This document shows, piece after piece, positions 1 to 10,870 of a stretch of DNA of 64,000 nucleotides. The translations under genes and the position numbers were made by a program. Every line of letters begins with the position of its first letter. Position 1 is the stretch's first letter. This DNA comes from Alnus glutinosa (taxonomy: Eukaryota; Streptophyta; Magnoliopsida; Fagales; Betulaceae). Under the pieces are notes generated by a model. That model had not been told where the DNA came from. It saw nothing but the letters and a program-made list of their open reading frames with translations, and did not search any database. Location: positions 29,702,761 through 29,766,760 of the forward strand of contig NC_084889.1 of the NCBI RefSeq assembly GCF_958979055.1, written 5' to 3'.

Positions 1-390
1 TCATGTTACTTCTTCTATGTCTAATGGTCCTTGAGATCTCATTTTTCTTGATTTATGGGTCTTGCTCTCCTATATGTTATAGCAACAATAAAAGATATTT
101 TTTTGTGTATTGCAGATGACTTTAGTCGTTATTAATTGGTGTGACCCTTTAAAAACTGCAAGTTGTGTCTTCTCTATGACTAATTTGCACTGTTCAAAAT
201 TTATTCGATCCAATTTAAATTTGATAGATCGAATTTAATTTTCTCCGAACAAATTAATTTGGTTCAATCCAATTCTATAATCTCATCGAATGACCTTGCT
301 TTGTTTGGACACCTTTGCGAACGAAACATTATGCCTTGACAACAAAACTTCTGGACACTTACGAATACATTTGCGAACGGAGTATTATGT
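1..390. other. Intergenic, nothing recognised
   Basis: AT-rich DNA without a coding frame or a recognisable element. It lies just outside the duplicated block that begins near 391. Confidence 0.5.
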
Positions 391-884
391 ATCTTTCACG
401 TAAATCCGTTCGACCAAAATTGAGTTCGTTTGATGAAAATCTTTAACTCTTAATTTTTTATTTGTTTCGGCTTCAAATTTGTCTTGGTACAACCCTATAT
501 GTAAAATTTACATTGGCCTAACACATGTGGATAGGTAGTAAAATAATTGCTTCTGCATATATTATAAAAATGAAAAAGAAAGATGATGGGTTAGGCACTA
601 AAATTTTATGTTTAGTTGGTTAAGTTACCTAAATATTTTTGTATGGAAAAAATAAGAGGCATCAAATGAATTCTAGATCTGGAAGAGTAAAATCATGGCT
701 GAGAAAACTTGAGTTTTTTTTTTTTTTTTTTTTTTGCTGCTATTGAGCAGCAGCCTCATGTGATTCCGAACACGGGTGTTGCCACAAATCCATCCAGACA
801 GGAGACAAAATAATGAAGTGATATTAATAGCAATAAAAGTGACAAAAGGACCAAAAAAGATGGATAAACTAACTGATCAATCAG

Positions 885-1076
885 GCTGCGGTTGTCGGAC
901 AATGATCGTTTACAATTATTTGTTTTAATTTAAAAAAATTTAAATAGGTGATTATGAAATATTATTTATAAAACCTATTTTACCGGACAAGTGATTGAGC
1001 AGCCTAATTTTTATTTAGTCAGGTAGGCCGCATAAGTGGTATCTCACAATCTCCTGCCCGAATTTGAAAAGATGGA
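885..1076. repeat. Palindromic MITE-like repeat, family P, copy 1
   Basis: About 190 bp with inverted ends: a block containing ACAATTATTTG near the left and its inverted counterpart with GCCCGAATTTG near the right. The same architecture occurs at 1098-1644, 12277-12471, 12497-12648 and 22736-22921. The right end here is shortened. No reliable target duplication is visible. Confidence 0.55.
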
Positions 1077-1097
1077 AAGACAAACTAATCAATCATA

Positions 1098-1644
1098 GGC
1101 GGTGGTAGTCGAATCAGGATCATCTACAATTATTTGTCTGAATTTGAGATAATTTGGACAGGTAATTGTGAGATACTACTTACGGAACCCACTTAGGGTG
1201 CGTTTGGGATTGCGATTTCGTAGACAATAAGTGCGATTTTAAACCAAATCGCAGAACATAGATTGTTTGGGAACTGCGTTTTTAAAAATTGCGATTTGAA
1301 AACACAGAAAATCTGCTTTTTCAAATCGCAGATAAGATGGTGCTTTTTTGAAAACGCAGAATTTTAAAGGTAAATTCACGATTTTAAAGGCTAAACTGCG
1401 ATTTTGCCAAACGCTTAACTGCGTTTTTAAAAATAATTTTTTTCAAATCGCACATTTTAAAATCGTTATTTTAAATTGCACTTTTTAAAATCGCAAATAC
1501 AAACGGACCCTTAACCGAATAAGTGTTTGGGCAACCAAATTTTTATTTGGTCAGATGAATTTTATAAGTGATTTCTCATAATCACCTGCCCGAATTCTAT
1601 CAAATTCAAGCAAAAAATTATAAACAATCCTAATCTGTGGTAGT
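1098..1644. repeat. Palindromic repeat, family P, copy 2, split by a MITE
   Basis: Left half 1098-1195 and right half 1511-1644 together form one family P palindrome. The 315-bp Tourist-like MITE (1196-1510) sits in its middle. The undisturbed version is at 12497-12648 in the duplicated unit. Confidence 0.6.
1196..1510. mobile_element. Tourist-like (PIF/Harbinger-type) MITE with TTA target duplication
   Basis: 315 bp. The termini are imperfect inverted repeats: left GGGTGCGTTTGGGATTGCG, and the right end read in reverse GGGTCCGTTTGTATTTGCG. It is flanked by TTA at 1193-1195 and 1511-1513, the 3-bp target typical of PIF/Harbinger elements. The paralogous position in unit B has one TTA (12521-12523) and no insert, which confirms the boundaries. 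The interior is made of diverged AAATCGCA/TGCGATTT motifs and has no coding capacity. Confidence 0.88.
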
Positions 1645-1857
1645 CTAGTGATTTTAATGAAACTTTAAAAATGGTTGGTTACGTATTAAGGCGTGGATTC
1701 GAATCTTGTAATGAAAATCATCATATAAGTATGATTAGTGTTAGTCGTTTTAAGTCTGACTAATATCTTGATGGGATTGAATCAAGCACTCCGTCTAAGT
1801 TTTTCCTGTCAATAATTCCCAACAAATAGGTGTTAATATAGTCACGTCCCCGTAGAA

Positions 1858-1860
1858 TTG

Positions 1861-1895
<35 letters not shown>

Positions 1896-2175
1896 GAACA
1901 ATCCAAAAGCTGAGAGTATCTTATTAGACAAATACCAGCCTCGCATATATTGTTTCTTTTTAACTTGGATGAGTTTACAAACAACCTTCCCCAAACGCAG
2001 CAGAAATTGTGGATGCCAATTTTTTCAAAGGATCGTTGCCTACCTCATAAGGTTAGGCTTCTCTGCAGCAATGGAATGTGTCCAGCTATACGGGGACCCT
2101 TCATCGATCGCACAGGATCCATATGTCGTGATGACTCCTAATTCTGATTGGATTGTCACCCTGGTCTATATTTGA
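1858..2175 (+). other. Short open segment conserved in both duplicated units, function unknown
   Basis: After a poly(A) tract of more than 30 A, a frame stays open to 2175 and encodes 105 residues, the first dozen or so being poly-lysine from the A tract. The part from about 1895 to 2160 is preserved in unit B (12885-13118) with few changes, but B lacks about 18 bp (LIRLGF in A), an in-frame loss. I recognise no protein family. It may be an old exon fragment or simply part of the duplicated flank; reading-frame survival over so short a stretch is weak evidence. Confidence 0.3.
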
Positions 2176-2257
2176 TTATTTGGTGATTTGGATATATGAT
2201 AATTTGTTGTTGAAATTCGTATCACATCGTGAGAAAATCCCATATAAAATGACTATT

Positions 2258-2704
2258 CTACGATAATAGTTTAAATGTGCACATTTTATTTTATTAGAAT
2301 AAGCATTATCATACCTTGTTTTGTATTAATTCTTTTATTTTATATTTAATCGTGGAGTATTGTTTAATTATTAAATTTGAGCTTAAATTGATATTAATGC
2401 AATGAATTGTATTTTTGTAGGAATTCCAAAAGAAATGAACTATTTTATAGAAGACCAAAAAGAGAAGAAAAATGAAGAAAATGAAAGCAAAGCAAACCAA
2501 AAGAAATTGAAAGAAAAGACAAAAGAAACAAAAGCTACGATATTGAGAACCAAAGAAGAGAAGTTTGTTTATTTTTGAGAGGGCTGGATGTGTTGTAAGC
2601 TGATGGGGCCGCAAGAGTTTTGTTTTGTGTGGGTGAGTTAGGGAAAAAAAGGAGTAGGCGCAGCAGCTGCAAATAAAAAGCAAAGAAAAGGGAAATGGAG
2701 AAAG
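2258..2704. other. Unassigned DNA left of the Copia LTR
   Basis: AT-rich then mixed sequence between the last match to unit B (near 2257) and the first plausible LTR start. It may include the start of the Copia LTR, whose 5' boundary I could not fix. Confidence 0.4.
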
Positions 2705-3300
2705 TGTTAAGCCTAGTGATACAGCTGCCACAACAGCTGTATTTGCTGCAAATTCGGATTCTGTTGCCCAACCCAAACGACTACTAGCCGTTGGCGGCCA
2801 CACATCTGCCCAACGGCTAGTAGCCGTTGGAGACACTGCCGAGGAGTTTGCCCAATGGCTACTAGCCGTTGGAGACACTGCAAATTCGGATGAACGCAAC
2901 AAGACAGCCGCAACTCATCCCATCAACAAGGCTATTGAAGGAAATAAATCAAACCAGCACCTTGGAGATTTTTACACAACATCCTCTCACGCATATCACT
3001 CGATCAAGAGTGACACAAAAGGTAACACTCCTAAAATCGTGTATGACTTCCAAGGCAACTTCCCAAGGTCCAACACAACAAGTCTACACGCGCCAGTCTC
3101 TCCAAGAATCCTTGCATGCAGCCGTACACCGCACACATTCAAAGGCCATTCCAATTACAGCCAATCTTTCCTAACATGATTTATTTTGTACTAAATGTAA
3201 TTTTATTTTTCTTATAGTTGGTCGTGTAAAACAGTATATATACTGTGTAATATGTTCAATGAAAAGTAAGCTAGAATTCCATATTTTCAATTACTTTTCA
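2705..3300 (+). mobile_element. 5' LTR of a Copia retrotransposon (start approximate)
   Basis: The right boundary is firm: the sequence ends in TTTTCA directly before a tRNA-Met type primer-binding site at 3301. A TATATA-containing stretch with a downstream AATGAAAAG tail resembles R/U5. The left boundary is a guess; a TGTTAAG at 2705 is one candidate. The left part (2770-2880) carries three short repeats around CTAGCCGTTGG. No matching 3' LTR was found downstream. Confidence 0.5.
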
Positions 3301-3313
3301 TGGTATCAGAGCC
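3301..3313 (+). other. Retrotransposon primer-binding site (initiator tRNA-Met)
   Basis: TGGTATCAGAGCC immediately follows the LTR end. This is the usual plant Copia primer-binding site, complementary to the 3' end of initiator tRNA-Met. Confidence 0.9.
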
Positions 3314-3358
3314 ATTCTAGGCACGCGCCCAAACCCATTTTTCAATATCCCCACTTTC

Positions 3359-4617
3359 ATGGCAGCCTCATCCTCCAATGCTATCCCTACTATCGCCATA
3401 CCCACCACTGCAATTCCCACAGCCATACCCACCATGTCAGAAACTAACCTTACCTTTCATGAAAAGCTTGAAGGACCCAACTACCTGAGTTGGCTTACCC
3501 ATTTCCTTCCAATCCTATGCAGCACTGATTCCATGGGCTTCATCGATGAATCAGAACCTTGTCCACCAAAGTTTCTGTCTAATGACAGCAACAAACAAAC
3601 TCTCAACCCAAAGTTTACTATCTGGCAAAGAAAAGACCATACTATATTAAGCTGGATTAACATCACCTTATCCAAAATGGTGTTGTCTACCATTTATGGA
3701 CTTGATACCTCCTGGTAGGTATGGTCAGCCTTGGCCAACCAATTTGCCAATCAATCCAAATCTTGCATATCCAATCTGAAGAAATAGCTACAGAGCCTTC
3801 ACCAAGGTCCCAAGACCTACTCTGACTACATCCAGGCTGCAAAGGAGTGCTCGGATCAACTGGCTGCTGCTGGTAAGCCCATTCCCAATGAAGACTTAAT
3901 CATCTACCTCATGAATGGATTAAATCCAACCTTCAACAGCTTCATCACCTCTATTTCCATTATGACTCGAGACAAAAATGTGAGCCTATAAGACTTCCAA
4001 GAAGATCTTCTGAATCATGAGACTCTCCTCAACCATCAACAATCAAGACAGTAGACACCTCCACCTTTGCTCTCTTTAATCACAAACCCAACACCCGTCC
4101 TTTCTCTCCCAAGCATCATGGACCACCCTTCCCCAAGTTTCCCTCCAGAAACTCTGGTTCCCGATCGGAGGCAGCACAAGCACCTAGTCAAAGGTACAAT
4201 GGAGTACCACCTCCTGCTAGATACTCTGCATCACCTAGGTATCCAGCACCACCCAAGCATCCCACTCTTTCCAGGTATCCTGCAGACACCTCTGCAGATA
4301 GTCGATTCTCAACCATTCAAGGCCCTCAGACTCCTTGCCAAATCTGTGGCAAACTTAGGTATGGAGCACTAGACTGCTACCACCAGATGGACTATGCCTT
4401 CCAAGGTAGACATCCACCACATCAGCTCCATGCCTTGATTGCTCAGAACACTCATGCACTTGAAGAGCACGAATGGGATGCTGACAATGCAGTAAATGCA
4501 CACATTGCCAATGATCTGGACAACCTCCATCTTCAGCAACCTTTTCAGGGAACTGACTCCATTGGAGTGGGTTCAGTTTTGCCACTCTTCACTCTCCTTA
4601 TTCCATCTTTTCTCTAA
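3359..4617 (+). pseudogene. Copia gag region, decayed
   Basis: The start at 3359 gives a typical Copia gag N-terminus with the signature GPNYLSWLTHF, then TIWQRKDHTILSWI (UBN2-type gag). The reading continues through several in-frame stops (first at 3716-3718, then near 3787 and beyond) and includes DLIIYLMNGLNPTFNSF. A CCHC-type knuckle remnant, CQICGKLRYGALDCYH, lies near 4340-4385. The usual histidine of the knuckle is not clear, another sign of decay. Not expected to make a functional nucleocapsid. Confidence 0.85.
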
Positions 4618-6895
4618 AAAATGTCTTACACTACCCTAAGGCAGCAACCAACCTCATTTCCATCCAACGTTTCTGTACTGATAATGATTGTTTTTTTCTC
4701 TTAACAGTAACTCATGTTTACATATTTGATTTGCAGACTCGAGCACTCCTGCTGAAAAGGAAGAGTGAGAATGGCATTTAACCCATCCGGCTTGGCAAGA
4801 AGTACTAAAAAGGCAGCAAGGTCTTTATAGCCATGTTTAGAATAAAAGCTACACCCTTAGTTTGGCACTTTAGACTAGAACACCCCTCTTCTGAAGTTGT
4901 AAACCGTGTAGTGCAGAAAAATAAACTGCATGTTTCTCCTTTGAATTCTAATAAAAATGTCCTTTGCTCTTCTTGTCAATTGGGAAAATCTAAGAAACTT
5001 CCATTTCAACCTTCTGCTCGCATATCTGAATCCCCACTACAATTGATTCATAGTGATTTGTGGACCTCTCCAGTTCCATCAATGAGTGGTTATAAATACT
5101 ATGCCCTCTTTGTGGATGATTACTCACGATATTCTTGGATTTATCCTCTCTACACTAAGGCTGAAACCTTTGATGCTTTTATCAAATTCACAACCCTTGT
5201 TGAGAATCAATTCTCCACCAAAATTAAACAGTTGCAATTTGATGGGGGAGGGGAATATATGTCAAACCAGTTTCAAGCCTTCCTTCTCCACCATGGTATT
5301 GTATTCAGAAAATCCTGCCCTTATTCCTCTCCACAGAATGGTCTTGCAGAACGTAAACTGAGACATATCCTTAAAACCGAGTTAACTCTTTTAGCACATG
5401 CCCATTTGTCTAACAAGTATTAGGTTGATTCATTCCTTACTGCCGTCTACACCATTAATAAACTACCGACAACCACTCTTCACAATATCTCTCCTTATGA
5501 AAAGCTATACCACAAATCACTTGATTACCAACGCCTTAGAGTCTTTGGTTGTTTGTGTTACCCACTACTTCGTCCATATGGCCTCCATAAGCTTGAGTAT
5601 AGGTCCAAGCCATGCATATTTCTGGGCTACCAATATGCAGGATACAAGTGTCTCGACCCTGTCACCAACAAAGCCTATCTCTCTCGCCATGTGGTCTTTG
5701 ATGAGATCTCTTTCCCGACCATGGATCATGCCACCTCACTTTTGCCCTCTCAACTGGCTGCTCAAGGTAACTCTTCTAATTCTTTTCCTTTATTTTCATT
5801 ACCTTTAACCACTCCTAATTTTGCTCCAGCTTCCTTGCAACCGTTTGTCCTTCTAGAACCTCCCTTAGACTTACCAACATCTCCACAACTTTCTGTTGCC
5901 CCATCCCTGCCCTCAGATACATCCTCAGCTCCTGAGCCTACCTCCTTGGACTATGCTACTGCACCTCTCCCTGCTTCCTTCTCTGCTGACCCTCTTCCTT
6001 CCCTAATTAATGCACCAGCTTTTATGCCTCTAGAATCCATCTCTGATTCTACACCTATCCCACCTACTGACCAGCCCTTACCTACCATCCCCTTACCCAC
6101 TATGACCACTCGATCACACACAGGATCCCTCAAGCCTAAACAATTTCTTGATTTTAAACTCTTCCACTCCAAATACCCCCTCCTTAGCTTCCATTCTGTA
6201 CTTCCTGAGTCTAAACCTACCAGCTACAGCAAGGCAGCCCTTGATCCCCAATGGAAAGCTGCTATGAGTGCAGAATTTGAGGCTCTCCTATCCAATGGAC
6301 CTGGACTCTTTGTTCCCGGCCTCCACACCGCCATGTCATCCATAACAAATGGGTGTACAAGATCAAAAGGCATGCAAATGGATCTGTTGAAAGGTTTAAA
6401 GCCTAGTTGGTGGCCAAGGGCTTTGAGCAGCAATCTAGGGTGGACTACACAGAGACTTTGAGTCCTGTTATTAAGCCTGCAACTATTAGGCTCATTCTAG
6501 CACTGGTTGTGCACTTTGACTGGCCAATTCGACAACTTGACATATCAAATGCTTTTCTCCATGGATCTCTCAATGAGGAAGTCTACATGGAACAACCACG
6601 TGGCTTTGTTTCCTCTCATCATCCTACCTTTGTATGCAAGCCCAACAAGTCCATCTATGGCCTGAAACAAGCTCCTCAAGCTTAGTACACCCGCCTGTCC
6701 AATTTTCTCTTGGACCTTAGGTTCATCGTGTCACTTGTTGACACCTCTCTCTTCACCTTTATCACTACTGGTTTTAAACTCTTTATACTGATCTATGTTA
6801 ACGACATTATTGTCACAGACACTCATTTGCATCTCATCCGTACGCTCATCAGCCAACTCCAGCAGGAATTCCCAATTAAGGACCTTTATCTCTAT
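4618..6895 (+). pseudogene. Copia pol (protease remnant, integrase, partial reverse transcriptase)
   Basis: The protease part (about 4560-4800) is out of frame and broken. From 4833 a gag-pre-integrase domain leads into an integrase with HSDLW, FVDDYSR and the NGLAERK glutamate region, ending at a stop at 5420-5422. A second frame (5553-6461) continues with the integrase C-terminal part (RVFGC / KPCIFLGY / HVVFDE) and a Pro-rich linker. Reverse transcriptase runs 6407-6895: QLDISNAFLHG is intact, but a stop replaces Trp at 6683-6685 (APQA then stop then YTRL), and the catalytic YVDD is YVND near 6796-6807. Homology ends where FPIKDL meets a poly(T) run at 6895: no RNase H and no 3' LTR. The element is therefore dead and 3'-truncated. 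Confidence 0.9.
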
Positions 6896-7554
6896 TTTTT
6901 TTTTTTTTTCCAATTTTTGGTGTTTCAAAGATGCATCTCAAAATTTTACCAAATCAATTTTCATTTGATACTCCACATGCAACACTTTGTTAAAATGTAG
7001 CTTCACCTAATCAATTCTGAATTTTTACCTTTTTTAAAATTCAAAATACTTTTCAAAACTTTACTAAATAGTAGTCTCAATAATTTTCTACTCATTTTAG
7101 AATAAATAAAAAATTAAATTGACAAATAACATTACAAAATAGCTGAATAAATAGAATGATTTTAATTAAGAAAGATTAATAAAATCGTCATTGGTAATCG
7201 CTTCCCATTATTTCAAAGATGTGCAAGGTTTTTATGAGTGTCTTGCTTTTTCTTTGATGAACAAGTAAGGGTAATATGTAAATATATACAAAAGAAACAT
7301 TAATTTTGAGAATGTGATGATTAGTCCCTTTAAGACTTTTTAATAATAAAAACAAATTACTCACTTTGAAAATCTAAAAAAAAACAATCAATATACAAAA
7401 GACAAACCGTATAAGCTTGTTTCTTTTTACAAAGTATATATATATATATAAATATAAATTTTATCAAGACAAGAATTATAGTTCTAGGACGTCTTAAAAT
7501 ATGGAGAACTTTATGTTGGGATTTTACTGATACACTTATACATTGTTTTGTTAG
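6896..7554. other. AT-rich DNA between Copia truncation point and NLR exon
   Basis: Poly(T), then AT-rich sequence without a coding frame, including a short (TA)n near 7434-7450. It ends in a splice acceptor (TTAG before 7555), so the right part is probably intron of the former TIR-NBS-LRR gene. No TIR or NB-ARC coding sequence was found in it. Confidence 0.5.
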
Positions 7555-9758
7555 GGAACAAACAAAGTTGAGGGCATATTGATACATTTGCCTAAACGAG
7601 ACTTGATACACTTAAGTCCCGAAGCCTTCAAGAATATGACAAGGCTCAAAATGTTTATTAACCGTAATGCATGCTTTTCTGAAAAGCCTAATTTTCTCTC
7701 TAATGAGTTAAGATTGCTTGATTGGTCTAATTATCCTGGGGAATCTTTGCCATCCAATTTTTGTGGAAAGAACCTTGTTGTTTTAACAATGCCTCGAAGT
7801 CAGCTCAAGGAATTGGAGGGAGTCCAGGTAGAATTATTGTTTTTAATATTTATTCCTTTAGATTATTTTGCAAACTTCTTTCAAACTAATTTATTTCATT
7901 TTTTCTTGACAGAATTTCCAAAACATGACAATTATGAATTTAGTTGGTTGTGAATTCCTAAGAAAAATTCCTAATGTTTCAAGGATCCCAAATTTAGAGG
8001 AGTTGGATCTTCATGGTTGCAAAAATTTAGTTGAGATTCATCATTCCATTGGATTCCATGATAAGCTTGTTAGTTTGAAACTTGGAAGATGCTATAATCT
8101 TAAGAGTTTTCCGAGAAGTCTTAAGATGAGATCTCTAAAATTTCTTTGCCTTTTGAGATGCTCGAAGCTTAAGAACTTCCCTGAAATTGAGTGTCAAATG
8201 GAATGTTTAGAATATATCAACTTTGGAGGAACTGGTATAAAGGAACTACCTTCATCTATTGAGAACCTCGTTGGGGTTAAAACCTTGGATCTAAGTGATT
8301 GCACAAAGTTGAAATATTTAGAAATACCATGCATTGGGGACCTGGATGGGATTATACAACCATTTTTTCTAAATAGCAAATATCTTAGTTTCATTGACTG
8401 TTCAAAAGTTGCTAAGTTTCTAAAAACAATGGAGGAATATGAGACAATCTATGCTCGGTGTTGTATCCATAGAGGAATCGGCAATTTCATCGGTGGCAGA
8501 ATTACTCCAATTGCCGCCTTCGTCGAATACAAGCGATTCTAATGATGGTTGTTCTTCGATCGTATTTCCAAAACTTCAAGCATTGAAACTTCAAAATTGT
8601 GCCTTCTCGGGATCAAATTTATTTAGAACCTTTGATTGTTGCTCCACATTGACGGAATTAGATCTATCAATGAGTGATATTGTTACCATTCCTCCATACA
8701 TCAGATGATTTGTTGGATTGAAGTCCCTTTATTTGGAGGAATGCAAGCAACTTCGAGAAATTCTAGGAATTCCACCAAATTTAATTTCAATGAGTGCGAA
8801 GGGGTGTGTGTCATTGGCAATTTTTTTAGAAGAAGCTAGAAGATCTCCATGGTTTAATACACCAGAGACCCTATTCCACGTTGGAACGATATTTCCAGCG
8901 TTGATTCTTGGAAACCATGTTCTGACAGAATCAGAGTTCTTGATTCAACGCGATTGCCCTTCTAGTTTGAGATTTCTTGATCTATCAGGAAGCGCTATTG
9001 TTAGCCTTCCTACATGGTTCAACACATTTGTTGGATTGAAGGATCTTTACTTGAACGGTTGCAATCAACTTGAAGAAATTCCAGAACTTCCACCAAATAT
9101 AAAAGAGGTAGCTGCGGATGGATGCACATCATTGGAAAGATTTCAATTTAATAATATAAAGGATTTACCAATGCTTGAATGGATTGAGTTTTCCAATTGC
9201 CATGGACTACGTGAAAATATGGGGGATGATCTGCAAATTTGTTTATTGAGTGAGGTATCTCCCTTTCACATATATACCTGTTATTTGTACATCTTATAAT
9301 TGAAAAGTTGTCACCTATTTATATTTGTGTAACAGGGACATCTTAAGGACCATCAATATAGCTGTATATTTCCAGGAAATAAGATTCCAGATTACTTCAG
9401 TTATCGTAAAGAGCTTTCAAATACCAATTGGTGTGAAATAGATATCAATGAGCCTGTACATTTGGATTTGGAGAATACAAGATTTGCTTTCTCTGCTATT
9501 ATTGGGATAGAGGATGTACAAGGTGTGAGTGATTTTCGAATTCTCGTTGAAATCATCAATGATATTGGTCAACACATCTATTCTCATAGGCCGTATATGT
9601 ATAGTTTAGTTAGCTCAGATCATGTATGGTTGAATTACCATGTGTCAAACCATTCTCAACTAAAGACGGATAATCTTCGAGTTATATTTACATGCGAAAA
9701 ACATTTAAAGTCAGTGTTCTTTAAAAGTTGCGGATTCCATCTAATGAAGAGGAAGTGA
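7555..9758 (+). pseudogene. TIR-NBS-LRR disease-resistance gene, 3' part only (LRR and C-JID)
   Basis: Three exons can be read: 7555-7827, 7913-9254 and 9336-9758, each bounded by AG/GT. Exon 1 starts GTNKVEGI, the typical TNL junction after NB-ARC, with LSPEAFKNMTRLKMF and NELRLLDWSNYP. Exon 2 encodes leucine-rich repeats (LEELDLHGCKNLVEIH; IKELPSSIENL; LTELDLSMSDIVTIPP). Exon 3 has FPGNKIPDYFSYR, the start of the C-terminal jelly-roll/Ig-like (C-JID) domain found in TNL immune receptors. Breaks: a frameshift near 8440-8465 (frame 2 to frame 3) and an in-frame TGA at 8706-8708. The TIR and NB-ARC exons are missing, and the retrotransposon remnant ends 660 bp upstream. In an intact relative this would be an intracellular receptor for pathogen effectors; here it is almost certainly non-functional. 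Confidence 0.87.
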
Positions 9759-10369
9759 TAATTGATGATATTCAAATTGCTGAGGCATCATGATAATGAT
9801 GGTGATGATGATGATGGAAACTTGGAATCCAATTAGTACCCACAACAAAAGAGGCATTCTTCTTCCTTTCTATCTATATCGTGTTTGTTGCAGATTTCTT
9901 CACTTATGAGTTCAGGTTGGTCTGTATTATGTTCATTCTTCTTGTTTGTGACAAAGTCCCAAGCTTGGGTTATAGTCATGTAAGTGTTTCTCCTATTTAG
10001 ACTCCTATTTTGTAATTAATTTACCTTTTTTTTCAAAGCCCATTTTGTCACCCCTTGAAATTATTATTGCTTTATTTTCAGGGTTTTGTTTGTGCTTTTA
10101 TAGTTATTTTGCTTTTTTATATGTTTCTTTTCTTTCTTTTTTTTTTTTTTAAAGCAACAACTACAAAGAGAAAATGAGTTGCTCTAACATAAAAGCTTGT
10201 TTATAGCTAGTGTCGCTATGAATAAATGGAGAAATGATAATCTTTTATTATAAAAAAACACAATTACTCTCATTTTTGACAAATGTTATTTTGACAAAGG
10301 AGCTAACCCTAGACTTCATCCTTCAGAAAACATATTTCAACCCTCCCCCTTTCATTTTGGTTTTTTCTT
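9759..10369. other. NLR downstream flank
   Basis: Begins with a short GATGAT microsatellite (about 9793-9815), followed by pyrimidine-rich and AT-rich sequence that may contain the former 3' UTR. Nothing else recognised. Confidence 0.4.
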
Positions 10370-10870
10370 TTGTTTGTAGGTGTTTTCCGACCAGATCAGT
10401 AATTTTGACATTTTCGCTATGCATCTGTCTATCTATCTCTGTGCTGTATCGTTGATCTCATTCACGGCCGCTACTGCTGTTTGCTAGTTGTGTTTTTGCT
10501 TTGAATAAGAGTTTTGTTTTCGTTAGATCTGCTCGCATGGGCAATCTATGAGATGAAGGTTAGTCAGGTGTTAAGGGTTATCTTTCACGGTCGGTTTAAA
10601 TAATTGTTTCTAGGATATTTGCATACCCTTATCTTAGATCTAGTATGCTCGGAGTAGATCTGTACTTTAACTATTTTTGTACATGGGTTAGTAGAAGATG
10701 AAAGTTATAGATAGAACTTTATTGTAAGAATTTTGTTTATATTTAGACTATGTAACCTTATAGCATGCTGCTATGATTTTGCAGAACTTTATACTTTATG
10801 ATGTAAGAGCTTTATACTCGTGATCTTTTATCAATGAAATACTCAGATCTTTCGTTAAAAAAAAAAAAAA
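10370..10870 (+). mobile_element. Possible non-LTR retroelement 3' end with poly(A)
   Basis: About 500 bp of less AT-rich, non-coding sequence ending TCAATGAAATACTCAGATC, then a pure A run (10857-10870) directly abutting sequence shared with unit B. A poly(A) end exactly at the resumption of paralogous sequence suggests a retro-inserted segment. The left boundary and a target duplication were not found, so a former 3' UTR of the NLR gene is an alternative. Confidence 0.35.

Noticed and set aside
2309-2902. 197-codon minus-strand frame
   Set aside because: Runs antisense through the Copia LTR region and its short repeats, then through low-complexity Phe/Leu-rich sequence; no domain.
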